Part shown: piece by piece, positions 1 to 8,209 of the stretch
Position numbering within the stretch: the stretch's first letter is position 1
Layout: the number at the start of each line of letters is the position of its first letter
DNA from: Halomonas sp.
Lineage (GTDB): Bacteria > Pseudomonadota > Gammaproteobacteria > Pseudomonadales > Halomonadaceae
Assembly (NCBI GenBank): GCA_003553625.1
Contig: PWEV01000225.1
Span: forward strand, 1-33,512
DNA length: 33,512 nucleotides
Reading direction: 5' to 3'
The notes under the pieces: generated by a model
Told to the model about the DNA's origin: nothing
Databases searched by the model: none
What the model saw: only the letters and a program-made list of their open reading frames with translations
Translations under genes and position numbers: made by a program

Positions 1-98
1 AGACTAAGGAGTTCGAAGGTAAAGCCGAAAAGCAGGGTGGCAAGGCTGAGGCAAAGTACGGAGACGTCAAGAGCGATATCAAAAAGGAAAAGGAATAA
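1..98 (+). CDS. CsbD-like stress protein, C-terminal fragment
   Basis: The window opens inside a gene whose last 31 codons read in frame from base 3 to a TAA at 96-98. The visible residues are strongly charged and Lys/Glu/Gly-rich (TKEFEGKAEKQGGKAEAKYG, then DVKSDIKKEKE). This matches the repeated EGKAE-K-GK style of CsbD-family general stress proteins, which are small, hydrophilic and usually 55-75 residues long. No catalytic role is established for the family. The start lies outside the window, so about half of the protein is unseen. The assignment rests on composition and pattern only; another low-complexity charged tail cannot be excluded. A clear intrinsic terminator follows 52 bases later. 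Confidence 0.6.
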   Translation, partial: TKEFEGKAEKQGGKAEAKYGDVKSDIKKEKE

Positions 99-149
99 AC
101 TATTCCACTACCTAATCGAAAAATGATGTAATAAAAGAATAATTGACAC

Positions 150-180
150 CCGGCTTGATAACATCAGGCCGGTTTTGTGT
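150..180 (+). terminator. Intrinsic terminator of the CsbD-like gene
   Basis: A 10-bp stem (150-159 with 163-172, one G-U pair) closes a three-base loop AAC and runs directly into TTTTGTGTT. This is a textbook rho-independent terminator. Confidence 0.85.
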
Positions 181-562
181 TCATATTTGGCTGGCGTGCG
201 CCATCGTCGCCGGGAAAGTCGGAACATCATGAGGCTATGACGTCGATGACCCCGTCGACGGCCCTGCTACGCAGCTAGTTTTCGTCCCTGGGGGACCGTC
301 TGACAGCCCCGACGAGTGCATCCCCTGGAGTTATCTCGAACGCCCTTGATCCTGCCCGGTGTAGCCCCCATATCTTTCTCTAGCTGTTTTTCAGGCCGGG
401 ACTGGTCAATACGGGCTCGTTCTCGTCTAGAATACAGTTTCGGGTCGACCACGGCGAGAGACGCAAGGGTTGACCCCAGGCGCATCGTCCGCGCGGAGCG
501 CGCGAGCCACGATGCACCCGATCATGCAGGGGGAGCCCCTGCCAGTCACAGTGGTAGACACG
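181..562. other. Intergenic stretch upstream of nadA, no gene seen
   Basis: Short open frames here lack ribosome sites and resemble no family. A TAGAAT at 428-433 could be a -10 box, with TGGTCA at 403-408 as a poor -35 at 19-base spacing. That would give nadA a leader of about 120 bases. I see no tRNA, small RNA hairpin or repeat that I can support. Confidence 0.4.
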
Positions 563-1591
563 ATGACGATCATGACTTCCCGTGCGGGGGTACACGAGTA
601 CCTGACCCGCACCTATTGCCCCACCCGTATTCCCCTCGAGGACGAGGCGCGAATCGAGGAGATCAAGCGACTCCTCGAAATTCATAATGCCGTCCTGGTG
701 GCCCACTACTACACCGACGATGCCATCCAGCAGCTCGCCGAGGAGACCGGTGGCTGCGTGGCCGACTCCCTGGAAATGGCCCGCTTCGGCGCGCGCCACG
801 AGGCCGACACCCTGGTGGTGGCCGGCGTGCGCTTCATGGGCGAGACCGCCAAGATCCTCTCGCCGGAAAAGCGCGTGCTGATGCCCACCCTGGAGGCGAC
901 CTGCTCTCTTGACCTGGGTTGCCCGGCCGACGAGTTCAGCGACTTCTGCGATCGGCACCCCGATCGCACCGTGGTGGTCTATGCCAACACCTCGGCGGCG
1001 GTGAAGGCCCGAGCCGACTGGGTAGTGACCTCGTCGATTGCCGTGGAGGTGATCGAGGAACTCCAGGCCCGCGGCGAGAAGATCCTCTGGGCCCCGGACA
1101 AGCATCTCGGCGGCTACATCCAGAAAAAGACCGGTGCCGACATGCTGCTGTGGGATGGTGCCTGCATCGTTCACGAGGAGTTCAAGGCCAAGGGGGTCGA
1201 GGATCTCAAGGCCCTCTATCCGGAAGCCGCGGTGCTGGTGCATCCGGAGTCACCGGCGGCGGTGGTGGAGCTGGCCGACGTGGCGGGCTCTACCTCTCAG
1301 CTCATCAAGGCGGCGAAAGAGCTGCCCAATGACAAGCTGATCGTTGCCACCGACCGCGGTATCTTCTTCAAGATGCAGCAGGCAGTGCCCGAGAAGACAC
1401 TCTTCGAGGCGCCTACCGCCGGTAACGGTGCCACCTGCAGGAGCTGCGCCCACTGCCCGTGGATGGCCATGAACGGTCTGGACAATCTTGCCGATGCCCT
1501 GCGTAATGGCTCCGGCGAGATACTCGTCGACGACGCGCTTCGGCTGGCCGCCCTCAAGCCGCTGGAGCGGATGCTGAATTTCCAGCAGTAG
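563..1591 (+). CDS. nadA: Quinolinate synthase NadA
   Basis: NadA condenses iminoaspartate with dihydroxyacetone phosphate to quinolinate, the second step of de novo NAD synthesis, using a 4Fe-4S cluster. The three cluster cysteines expected from the E. coli enzyme are visible at about C114 ([10 protein letters not shown]), C201 ([10 protein letters not shown]) and C298 (CRSCAHCPW). Other hallmarks are [33 protein letters not shown] and [17 protein letters not shown]. From ATG 563 the protein is 342 residues, against 347 in E. coli, and the N-termini line up. In-frame ATGs at 512, 524 and 572 and a TTG at 470 also exist. None has a strong ribosome site, so the exact start is open. The partner nadB is not in this window; nadC lies about 9 kb downstream on the other strand. 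Confidence 0.97.
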   Translation: MTIMTSRAGVHEYLTRTYCPTRIPLEDEARIEEIKRLLEIHNAVLVAHYYTDDAIQQLAEETGGCVADSLEMARFGARHEADTLVVAGVRFMGETAKILSPEKRVLMPTLEATCSLDLGCPADEFSDFCDRHPDRTVVVYANTSAAVKARADWVVTSSIAVEVIEELQARGEKILWAPDKHLGGYIQKKTGADMLLWDGACIVHEEFKAKGVEDLKALYPEAAVLVHPESPAAVVELADVAGSTSQLIKAAKELPNDKLIVATDRGIFFKMQQAVPEKTLFEAPTAGNGATCRSCAHCPWMAMNGLDNLADALRNGSGEILVDDALRLAALKPLERMLNFQQ

Positions 1592-1641
1592 GTGACTGAT
1601 TCATCGCTGGTCTGATAATCACTCTCCGGCGCCATTCACCG

Positions 1642-1709
1642 GTGTGGGAGCCCGATTTATCGGGCGATCGGCGGTAGCCGCCATCGCTCAATGAATTGAG
1701 CTCCTACAC
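1642..1709. repeat. REP-like element with three internal hairpins
   Basis: The outer arms are GTGTGGGAGC (1642-1651) and GCTCCTACAC (1700-1709), which are inverted with one mismatch. Inside are three further perfect dyads: CCCGAT/ATCGGG (1651-1664), GGCGG/CCGCC (around 1670-1682) and CTCAAT/ATTGAG (about 1687-1700). It fills the gap between the convergent nadA and bepA genes, ending 8 bases from the bepA stop. The outer GTGGGAGC/GCTCCTAC arms resemble REP sequences of pseudomonads and relatives. It probably also terminates both genes. Confidence 0.75.
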
Positions 1710-1717
1710 GCTCGGCG

Positions 1718-3181
1718 CTAGAACTTCTCCAGCGTCTCCCGGTAGCCGATAAACGCCTCGCGGCGCTGCTCGATGCGGGCAGTCGCCCCGGTGTCTCCTT
1801 CTCGCTCCGCCACCTGTCTGGCCACCTCCAGCTGGCGAATGGCCTCGCTGATGCGTCCGTTCAGCTGGAGTTGCTCGGCCCGGGCCAGATGGCCCCAGGC
1901 TTCGCGGCCGCTTCGGCCGGCGGCCTGGGCCAGCAGGGCGAACACCTGTGGATCCTCATGGCGCTGTTCGGCGAGCTCGCGCAGCACTCGCCATGCCCCA
2001 TCGGCATCGCGCTGCAGCAGCGCCTCGCCCAGCACCAGGGTGGCAGGCAGGTGTCCCGGCATCAGCCGCAACAGCCGGCGACTCCGCTCGATGGCGTCGT
2101 CATAGCGGCCGGCATCGAAGGCCACCTCGGCGGCCGAGGCGGGCAGCAGGCCAAGGTCGGGCTCCTGGCGAGCCAGGGCGTCCAGGGACGCGAGAGCGGT
2201 ATCGGTATTGCCCCGGCGCGCTTCCACCAGGGCGCCGAGGTAGTGCCGGGCAGCCTCGGGGACGTCGTCCTGGGCAAGCCGGTTGATGGCCTGCTGCGGG
2301 TCTTGCCCGTGGATCGTCAGCAGGGCCCGGGCGCGCACCAGATGGTACTGGAGGTCGTCGTCGCGGGGAGAGGGCACGGCGAGCTGGCCGGCCCGGTCCT
2401 GGGTGTCGCTGATGCGCGATTCGGTCACCGGGTGGGTGAGCAGGAACTCCGGAGGGTTGCCGCCCTGGAGGCTGGCCATGCGCTGCATGGCGCGGAACAT
2501 GCGTACCATGGCCTGGGGGTCGTAGCCGGCCTGGGCCATGGCCTGCAGACCGATGCGGTCGGCTTCCTGCTCGAAGCGCCGGGAGTAAGCCAGCTGGTCC
2601 TGGATGAAGGCAGCCTGGGAACCCATGGCCACACCGATGCCGGCCTCGCCACCGCCGGCGGCTGCGATCAACATGCCGGCCAGCATGGCGGCCATGGCGG
2701 GTACCTGGGTCTGTTCGGTGCGCGCCTGACCGCGGGCGTAATGGCGCTGGGAAAGATGGCCCAGCTCATGGGCCAGTACCGAGACCATGGCCGCTTCTTC
2801 TTCGGCGAAGACGAAGAGTCCGGCATTCACCCCAATGATGCCCCCCGGCACGGCGAAGGCGTTGAGCTGCCGGCTGTCAACCAGGGTCACCAGCGGCTGG
2901 CTTCCGCCCAGCCCGCTGTGGGGCAGCAGGCGCGTGACCATCGACTCCACGTAGTGCTGGGCGATGGGGTCCTGCCACTGGGGTGCGCGGGCCCGGAATT
3001 GCCGCAGCCAGGCCCGACCCAGGCGAAACTCCTCGCCGCTGGCAGCATGGCTGTCACCGCTGGCAAGGCTAGGCAGCCCGGCGGCGCTGTCCCACTGGGG
3101 CTGAGTCCACTGGGCGGTGGCGGGCAGGGCCAGCGCCAGGCACAGGGCGCCGAGGGCGATTCGGGGAAAACGGCGCGGCAT
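1718..3181 (-). CDS. bepA: Periplasmic M48 metalloprotease/chaperone BepA (YfgC)
   Basis: BepA is a periplasmic zinc protease and chaperone that helps or removes stalled substrates at the BAM and LPS-assembly complexes of the outer membrane. The start at 3181 is set by AGGAG eight to nine bases upstream and by a cleavable signal peptide (residues 1-24, hydrophobic ALGALCLALALPATA, cleavage after TAQ or nearby). The zinc motif HELGH is at residues 138-142, and the third ligand is in EQEADRIG. The C-terminal half (about 290-487) is alpha-helical and TPR-like with recurring ALxxG and LA-LP spacing. Length is 487, the same as E. coli BepA. The open frame continues upstream of 3181 without a signal peptide or ribosome site, so that extension is rejected. 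It is convergent with nadA across a REP-like element and divergent from tusA. Confidence 0.94.
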   Translation of the reverse strand: MPRRFPRIALGALCLALALPATAQWTQPQWDSAAGLPSLASGDSHAASGEEFRLGRAWLRQFRARAPQWQDPIAQHYVESMVTRLLPHSGLGGSQPLVTLVDSRQLNAFAVPGGIIGVNAGLFVFAEEEAAMVSVLAHELGHLSQRHYARGQARTEQTQVPAMAAMLAGMLIAAAGGGEAGIGVAMGSQAAFIQDQLAYSRRFEQEADRIGLQAMAQAGYDPQAMVRMFRAMQRMASLQGGNPPEFLLTHPVTESRISDTQDRAGQLAVPSPRDDDLQYHLVRARALLTIHGQDPQQAINRLAQDDVPEAARHYLGALVEARRGNTDTALASLDALARQEPDLGLLPASAAEVAFDAGRYDDAIERSRRLLRLMPGHLPATLVLGEALLQRDADGAWRVLRELAEQRHEDPQVFALLAQAAGRSGREAWGHLARAEQLQLNGRISEAIRQLEVARQVAEREGDTGATARIEQRREAFIGYRETLEKF

Positions 3182-3344
3182 GCACGGAATCTCCTGTGGT
3201 GGACCGAAGTGGCCATGGTCTGACATTGATTCAGCCGGTAAAGTGCCTTTAAATCCGGGGGGTTTGCATGCTGTGACGCCATCCGGCCCCAGGCACTGCA
3301 CCTCACCCCCCCCTTTCATTATTCCCATTATTCCGGGAGAGATC

Positions 3345-3593
3345 ATGGCTCTGCAAACCGACGACCTGCTCGACGCCCGCGGTCTTCCCTGCCCGCTGCC
3401 TCTGCTCAAGGCGAAGCAGGCGCTGGCGCGCCTCGCCCCGGGCCAACTGCTCGAGGTGATGGCCACTGACGCCGGCTCCTGGCAGGACTTCGAAACCTTC
3501 ACCGCCCAGAGTCACCATGACATGCTGGAGCGGGAGGAGCGAGGCGACGTCTATCACTTCTGGATCCGCAAGGGCGGGGAGGGGTCTGCATGA
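3345..3593 (+). CDS. tusA: TusA-family sulfurtransferase
   Basis: This small (82-residue) cytosolic protein carries the family's N-terminal CPxP signature: ARGLPCPLP with the persulfide-carrying cysteine at C16, followed by the KAKQAL helix. TusA proteins pass sulfur between desulfurases and acceptors for tRNA thiolation, molybdenum cofactor and other uses. The start at 3345 has GGGAGA six bases upstream; longer in-frame starts would read through the bepA promoter region. The stop codon overlaps the next start (ATGA at 3590-3593), so it is translationally coupled to perM. The same neighbour pair occurs at the corresponding place in Pseudomonas. This lineage may have other TusA paralogues, so the specific sulfur target is not known from sequence. 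Confidence 0.88.
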   Translation: MALQTDDLLDARGLPCPLPLLKAKQALARLAPGQLLEVMATDAGSWQDFETFTAQSHHDMLEREERGDVYHFWIRKGGEGSA

Positions 3594-4690
3594 CCCTGCG
3601 AACGGTCTTCAAGGGCTGGATCGACCACTACTTCTCCGACGAGGAGGCGGTCATCCTGCTGGTGCTGCTGGTGCTCGGCTTCGCCGCGGTCATCTTCCTG
3701 GGACGCATGCTGGCCCCCTTCCTCACCGCCCTGGTGATCGCCTTCCTGTTGCAGGGGGCCGTGAGCTGGCTGCAGCGGCGCCATGTGCCCCATCTGCTGG
3801 CGGTGACCCTGGTGTTCCTGGGCTTCATCGGCATGCTGCTGGCGATGGCATTTATCCTGATGCCGCTGATCTGGAACCAGCTGGTGGGGCTGGTGCAGGA
3901 GACGCCGCGAATGTTCGCCAGCGGTCAGCAGCTGCTCGACGACCTGCAGGAGCGCTACCCGCAGCTGATCACTCCCGATCAGATCCAGAACTGGGTCGCC
4001 GTGGCCGGGCGCGAGATGACCCAGTTTGGCCAGCGCGCCCTGACCCTCTCGCTGGCCTCGCTTGGCAACGTGCTGGCGCTGATCATCTACCTGGTACTGG
4101 TGCCGATCCTGGTGTTCTTCCTGCTCAAGGACCGTGACAGGCTGGTGGCTTTTACCCTGTCGCTGCTGCCACGCAAGCGCGCCCTGATGACCCGCATCTG
4201 GCAGGAGATGGATGTCCAGATCGCCAACTATGTACGCGGAAAATTCATCGAGATCATCATCGTGGGCACCGTCTCCTTTCTCACCTTCGCCTACTTCGGA
4301 CTGCCCTATTCGGCGCTGCTGGCGGTGCTGGTGGGCTTCTCGGTGCTGGTGCCCTATATCGGTGCAGCGGTGGCCACCCTGCCGGTGGCGGCGGTGGCGG
4401 GCTTCCATTTCGGCATGACCAGCGAGTTTGCCTATGTGGTGATCGCTTACGGTATCATCCAGGCGCTGGACGGCAACGTGCTGGTGCCGATCCTGTTCTC
4501 CGAGGCGGTCAATCTGCACCCGGTGTCGATCATCGTGGCGGTGCTCTTCTTCGGCGGTATCTGGGGGTTCTGGGGGATCTTCTTCGCGATTCCCCTGGCG
4601 ACCCTGCTCAAGGCACTGGTCTACGCCTGGCCGCGGGGGATTCAGCGGCACAAGCGGGACGAGGCGGCCGAGGTCATGGTCGAGGAGTGA
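3590..4690 (+). CDS. perM: PerM/AI-2E family membrane permease
   Basis: This 366-residue inner-membrane protein belongs to the AI-2E/PerM transporter family (UPF0118). About eight hydrophobic segments are visible, beginning with ILLVLLVLGFAAVIFLG near residue 20, then a pair around 45-100. A soluble loop (about 100-150) is followed by a cluster of helices from about 160 to 345. Family landmarks include the GKFIEIIIVGTVSF stretch, LPYSALLAVLVGFSVLVPYIGA and GNVLVPILFSEAVNLHPV. Members have been linked to AI-2 export, Na+/H+ antiport and efflux, so the substrate cannot be read from sequence; a Na+/H+ role would suit a halophile but is only inference. It overlaps tusA by four bases and shares that gene's promoter. 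Confidence 0.85.
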   Translation: MTLRTVFKGWIDHYFSDEEAVILLVLLVLGFAAVIFLGRMLAPFLTALVIAFLLQGAVSWLQRRHVPHLLAVTLVFLGFIGMLLAMAFILMPLIWNQLVGLVQETPRMFASGQQLLDDLQERYPQLITPDQIQNWVAVAGREMTQFGQRALTLSLASLGNVLALIIYLVLVPILVFFLLKDRDRLVAFTLSLLPRKRALMTRIWQEMDVQIANYVRGKFIEIIIVGTVSFLTFAYFGLPYSALLAVLVGFSVLVPYIGAAVATLPVAAVAGFHFGMTSEFAYVVIAYGIIQALDGNVLVPILFSEAVNLHPVSIIVAVLFFGGIWGFWGIFFAIPLATLLKALVYAWPRGIQRHKRDEAAEVMVEE

Positions 4691-4696
4691 GTCGAT

Positions 4697-4721
4697 GGCC
4701 GCCCGCAGAGCGGCCTTCTGT
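4697..4721. terminator. Weak hairpin between convergent perM and bcp
   Basis: GGCCGC (4697-4702) pairs with GCGGCC (4710-4715) around a seven-base loop and is followed by TTCTGT. It sits seven bases past the perM stop. The T-run is poor, so termination is plausible but not certain. Confidence 0.45.
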
Positions 4722-4743
4722 GGCTCTCGGCCGGCTGTGGTCC

Positions 4744-5217
4744 TCAGCCCCCATGCAGTGCCTGGGCTGCCTCCAGCACCTCCTGTGCGTGGCCCGGCAC
4801 CTTGACCCCGCGCCACTCCCTGGCGAGTCGACCCTCGGTGTCGATCAGGAAGGTGCTGCGTTCGATGCCCAGGTGCTCCTTGCCATAGAGCTTCTTGAGC
4901 TTGATGACGTCGAACACGGTGCACACCGTTTCGTCCTTGTCGGAGATCAGGTCGAAGTTGAAGCCCTGCTTGGCCTTGAAGTTCTCCTGGGCACGGATGC
5001 CGTCCCGCGAAACGCCGAGGACCACGGTATTGGCGGCGTCGAAGTCCGACATGCGGTCGCGGAAGTCGCCACCCTCGGTGGTGCACCCCGGGGTGCTGGC
5101 CTTGGGATAGAAGTAGATCACCACCTGCCGGCCCTTGAACTCGGAGAGGGACACGGTGGCATCACCGGTGGCGGTGGCGGTGAAGTCGGGAACCGGCTGG
5201 CCGATGCTCACGCTCAT
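4744..5217 (-). CDS. bcp: Thiol peroxidase Bcp (PrxQ-type peroxiredoxin)
   Basis: Bcp reduces hydrogen peroxide and organic hydroperoxides in the cytosol using thioredoxin as electron donor. The 157-residue product shows the thioredoxin fold landmarks VVIYFYPK and the peroxidatic cysteine in STPGC at C45. In the E. coli protein the resolving cysteine is five residues on, at C50; here that position is glycine (GCTTEGGDF). The only other cysteine is near residue 99 in DETVCTVFDV, a position also occupied by Cys in E. coli Bcp. The enzyme is therefore either a one-Cys type or resolves through a different pair. The start has a good ribosome site (AGGAG) and a near-consensus promoter 34-62 bases upstream. 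The gene is divergent from dapA. Confidence 0.93.
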   Translation of the reverse strand: MSVSIGQPVPDFTATATGDATVSLSEFKGRQVVIYFYPKASTPGCTTEGGDFRDRMSDFDAANTVVLGVSRDGIRAQENFKAKQGFNFDLISDKDETVCTVFDVIKLKKLYGKEHLGIERSTFLIDTEGRLAREWRGVKVPGHAQEVLEAAQALHGG

Positions 5218-5250
5218 GGGAGTCTCCTGCGCGTTGGTTGAGGGAGTTCG

Positions 5251-5279
5251 ATTACACGCAAGTGCCGCGGCGCTGTCAA
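5251..5279 (-). promoter_or_regulatory. Sigma-70 promoter of bcp
   Basis: Reading the minus strand, a perfect TTGACA (5279-5274) is separated by 17 bases from TGTAAT (5256-5251). This is the strongest promoter match I found in the window. It predicts transcription starting near 5244 and a leader of about 27 bases to the bcp ATG at 5217. The -35 box lies in the first copy of a duplicated 22-bp segment. Confidence 0.75.
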
Positions 5280-5308
5280 AGTTCCAAATGCCGCGTCGCT
5301 GTCAAAGT
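5261..5308. repeat. Two direct 22-bp repeats in the bcp-dapA gap
   Basis: Bases 5261-5282 and 5287-5308 are the same 22-bp unit with two mismatches (second and tenth bases), 26 bases apart start to start. Shared cores are TGCCGCG and CGCTGTCAAAGT. A third, degraded CGCTGTACAG follows at 5318. Copy one contains the bcp -35 box and part of its spacer; copy two repeats the TTGACA without a matching -10. They may be regulator half-sites or a local duplication. Confidence 0.7.
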
Positions 5309-5441
5309 GGTGCGCCTCGCTGTACAGGCTCTGGCGGGCTGAGTACCATTTGCCCCCTGACGTGGGCCACGAGCCCCGCCCCTTCCTGACCCGGTGCGAA
5401 CCGGGCCGAGGCGTAGCCCTCGAATCGAGAGGATAGAGAGG

Positions 5442-6326
5442 ATGATCACTGGCAGTATCGTCGCCCTGGCGACGCCGATGAAGGTCAATGGTGACATCGA
5501 CTGGGAAGCGCTGCGTCGCCTGGTGAACTTCCACCTCGAGAACGGCACCGACGGCATCGTCGCCGCCGGTACCACCGGCGAGCCCACCACCATGTCGTTC
5601 GCCGAGCACTTTGACGTGATCCGCGCCGTGGTGGAAGAGGTCAACGGCCGCATCCCGGTTATCGCCGGCACCGGCGCCAACGCTACCTCAGAGGCCGTGG
5701 AACTGGCCCGCTATGCCGGCGAGGTGGGGGCCGACTACTGCCTGTCGGTCTGTCCCTACTACAACAAGCCTACCCAGGAGGGGCTGTACCGCCACTTCAA
5801 GGCCGTTGCAGAGGGCAGCAAGCTGCCGGTGATCCTCTACAACGTGCCGGGCCGCACCGCCTGCGACCTCTACAACGAGACGGTGCTGCGCCTGGCAGAG
5901 GTCGACAACATCATTGGCCTCAAGGATGCCACCGGCAACCTGGAGCGGGCCGAGGACCTGATCGGACGGCTCGAGGGCAGCGGTTTCATGCTCTACTCCG
6001 GCGATGACGGTACCGCCTGCGACTTCATGCTGATGGGCGGCCATGGCGATATCTCGGTGACCGCCAACGTGGCCCCAAGGGCCATGCACGACCTCTGTGC
6101 GGCGGCGGTGGCCGGCGAAGTCGACCACGCTCACCAACTCAATACCCGGCTGATGCCGCTGCACACCAACCTGGGCATCGAGTCCAATCCGATCCCGGTC
6201 AAGTGGGCGCTCTACCGCATGGGGCTGATCGAGCCGGGCATTCGCTTGCCGCTTACCTGGCTCTCGGAGAAGTACCACTCCACGATCAGCGAGGCCCTGC
6301 AACTGGCCGGCGTGATCGAGGACTGA
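5442..6326 (+). CDS. dapA: 4-hydroxy-tetrahydrodipicolinate synthase DapA
   Basis: DapA condenses pyruvate with aspartate semialdehyde, the first committed step of the lysine and meso-diaminopimelate pathway that feeds peptidoglycan. The 294-residue product aligns directly with the E. coli enzyme (292). Visible catalytic parts are the AAGTTGE motif with T44 and T45, the tyrosine in LYNVPGRT, and the Schiff-base lysine in IGLKDATGN at about residue 161. ATG 5442 is preceded by an AGAGAGG ribosome site. It leads a same-strand run with bamC (30-base gap) and the MBL gene (1-base overlap), followed closely by purC. In E. coli gcvR lies between dapA and bcp; here that gap is only 224 bases and has no gene. 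Confidence 0.98.
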   Translation: MITGSIVALATPMKVNGDIDWEALRRLVNFHLENGTDGIVAAGTTGEPTTMSFAEHFDVIRAVVEEVNGRIPVIAGTGANATSEAVELARYAGEVGADYCLSVCPYYNKPTQEGLYRHFKAVAEGSKLPVILYNVPGRTACDLYNETVLRLAEVDNIIGLKDATGNLERAEDLIGRLEGSGFMLYSGDDGTACDFMLMGGHGDISVTANVAPRAMHDLCAAAVAGEVDHAHQLNTRLMPLHTNLGIESNPIPVKWALYRMGLIEPGIRLPLTWLSEKYHSTISEALQLAGVIED

Positions 6327-6356
6327 CCGGCGCCGAGCCGGAACCTGGAGAACTGG

Positions 6357-7337
6357 ATGCAAGGTAGACGCATGAACTCAGCGCTGAAATGGCTCCCCCT
6401 GGTGGCGGCCGTGGCCCTGGCGGGCTGTGCCCGTGATTCGGGCTACTACCACGACCGCAACGTCGACTACGCCGAGGCGCGCACTGCCCCGGCGCTGAAC
6501 CTGCCCGAGAGCCGGGACCCCCAACGTTATCGCGACGCCATGCCGGTGCCCCAGGCGGCGGGCGACTTCCGCGCCGCCGATGGCCGCTTTCGTGCACCCA
6601 GCCCCCAGGCACTGGGAGCGGGGCGTGGCATGGAGCGCGACTTTGTCGAGCGACGCGCTATCGGCCGCGACGCCTGGCTGGTAGTGGGCGCCGACCCGGG
6701 CGCCGTCTGGCCGCAACTCGAGGACTTTGCCCGCACCCGGGGTCTGGGTGTCCAGGCCAGCGACTCATCGCGCGGCGTGATCGAGACAAGCCAGGCGCGG
6801 CTCAGCGTGCGCCAGGGTTTGCGTGCCGGCGACAGCGAGGTGCGCTGTGACCAGCAAGGGGCCCCGGTGGGCGCCTGTCTCGACGCCCTCGAAGAGTACT
6901 TCGGTGCGCGCAGCGCCACCGCCAGTGCCTCCTCCCTGGCGGCGCAGCGTCTGGCCGGCGAGGCGCGACTGAGCCTCGAGCAGCGCGGTGACGAGTGGCT
7001 CGTCGAGATACCGCTGGAGATCGATCGCACCTGGGCCGAGCTCGACCATCAGCTGCGCCAGGACTTCACCGTGGAAGAGCGTCGTGAGCTGCTGGAGAGC
7101 GACCCGGCGGGGCGCGGGTTCCTGATCAGCTACATGACGGTCAGCGAGCGCAACCGCAATCCGCTGCAGATCGTCTTCAGCCCCGATGTGCGACAGATGC
7201 ACCAGCAGATCCGCCTGGTGCTGGAGTCCGAAGGGCCTCGTCAGACCGTGCTGCGGGCGGTCAACGCCAGCGAGCGCGACTTCAATCCCGAAGATCAGCG
7301 CGAGCTGCTCGAGCGGGTGGCGGGTCTGCTGCGCTGA
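6357..7337 (+). CDS. bamC: Outer-membrane assembly lipoprotein BamC
   Basis: BamC (NlpB) is a lipoprotein subunit of the BAM complex that folds beta-barrel proteins into the outer membrane. The product has a lipoprotein signal peptide with lipobox LAGC, the lipidated cysteine being C24 from ATG 6357. A stretch without regular structure up to about residue 75 precedes two helix-grip-like domains (about 90-200 and 210-326), the second starting near ERRELLESDP. At 326 residues it is close to the E. coli length (344). A second start at 6372 (MNSALKW) with AAGG upstream would give an equally good signal; 6357 is preferred because GGAG sits six bases before it. Its place directly after dapA matches E. 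coli and Pseudomonas. Sequence conservation in this family is low, so context carries much of the call. Confidence 0.87.
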   Translation: MQGRRMNSALKWLPLVAAVALAGCARDSGYYHDRNVDYAEARTAPALNLPESRDPQRYRDAMPVPQAAGDFRAADGRFRAPSPQALGAGRGMERDFVERRAIGRDAWLVVGADPGAVWPQLEDFARTRGLGVQASDSSRGVIETSQARLSVRQGLRAGDSEVRCDQQGAPVGACLDALEEYFGARSATASASSLAAQRLAGEARLSLEQRGDEWLVEIPLEIDRTWAELDHQLRQDFTVEERRELLESDPAGRGFLISYMTVSERNRNPLQIVFSPDVRQMHQQIRLVLESEGPRQTVLRAVNASERDFNPEDQRELLERVAGLLR

Positions 7338-8140
7338 TGGCGGCAGCGCCGGACGCCGCCGAACCGCACCGGGGGAGGCTGCAGTTCGCCTCCCTGGGCA
7401 GCGGCAGCAAGGGCAATGCGACCCTGGTCAGCGACGGCGAGACCCACCTGCTGGTGGACTGCGGTTTCGGCCTGCGCGAGACCGAACGTCGCCTGGCGCG
7501 CTTCGGCCTCCATCCGCGTCAGCTCGATGCGGTGCTGGTGACCCACGAGCACGGCGATCATATCCGCGGGGTGGGTCCGCTGGCGCGTCGCCACGGTGTG
7601 GCGGTCTACCTGACCCCCGGCACCTGGCGCTCGGGCCGCCTCGGCGAGCTCCCGGACCGGCACTGGATCACGCCGCAACAGCGTTTTGCCGTCAAGGGGC
7701 TGACCATCGCCCCGGTGACCGTGCCCCACGACGCCCGGGAGCCGGTCCAGTTTCGCGTGCACGGCAGCGATCGCAGCCTCGGCCTACTCACCGATCTGGG
7801 TCATCCCACCGAGCACGTCGCCGAGGCCTTCGCCGGCTGCGACGCCCTGGTGCTGGAGTGCAACCATGACGTCCAGATGCTCGCCGACGGGCCCTATCCG
7901 CTGCACCTCAAGCGCCGCGTGGGCGGGGACTGGGGGCATCTGGCCAATGTACAGGCTGCCGCACTGCTGCCGCGTCTCGGCCTGGATCGCCTGCAGCACA
8001 TCGTCTGCTCGCACCTGTCGGAACACAACAATCGCCCCGAGCTGGCTCGGGAGGCCCTGACACCGCTGCTCGATGGCGACGAATCTCGTCTCAAGGTCTC
8101 CTGCCAGGCGGCTGGCATGACGTGGCAGGCCATCGGCTGA
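7337..8140 (+). CDS. Metallo-beta-lactamase-fold hydrolase (YycJ/WalJ-like)
   Basis: This 267-residue cytosolic protein has the MBL fold. An N-terminal strand and SLGSGSKGNAT lead to the dinuclear metal motif HEHGDH (residues 70-75). Later ligands are likely the His in VTVPHDA and the Asp in LLTDLGH, and a C-terminal CSHLSEHNNRPE segment is typical of the YycJ/WalJ branch. Relatives of that branch are thought to be nucleases or phosphodiesterases; the substrate here is unknown. Its ATG overlaps the bamC stop by one base (TGATG), so the two are translationally coupled, as at the equivalent Pseudomonas locus between bamC and purC. It is not a beta-lactamase by any visible feature: there is no signal peptide. 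Confidence 0.85.
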   Translation: MAAAPDAAEPHRGRLQFASLGSGSKGNATLVSDGETHLLVDCGFGLRETERRLARFGLHPRQLDAVLVTHEHGDHIRGVGPLARRHGVAVYLTPGTWRSGRLGELPDRHWITPQQRFAVKGLTIAPVTVPHDAREPVQFRVHGSDRSLGLLTDLGHPTEHVAEAFAGCDALVLECNHDVQMLADGPYPLHLKRRVGGDWGHLANVQAAALLPRLGLDRLQHIVCSHLSEHNNRPELAREALTPLLDGDESRLKVSCQAAGMTWQAIG

Positions 8141-8209
8141 ACACGCAACCTCATATCACTGTCTTTCACTACTTCCCGTTTTCGCTGCTTGCAGCCTCTG
8201 GAGGCTTCC

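Noticed and set aside
143-148. TTGACA at 143-148 as a promoter
   Set aside because: No -10 box at suitable spacing, and it is immediately followed by the CsbD-like terminator stem.
1871-3223. A 450-codon plus-strand frame across bepA
   Set aside because: Antisense shadow; the minus strand carries HELGH, a signal peptide and a ribosome site.
7337-8140. Beta-lactamase resistance gene
   Set aside because: The MBL fold is present but there is no signal peptide and the sequence follows the YycJ/WalJ branch; ampD nearby is housekeeping.
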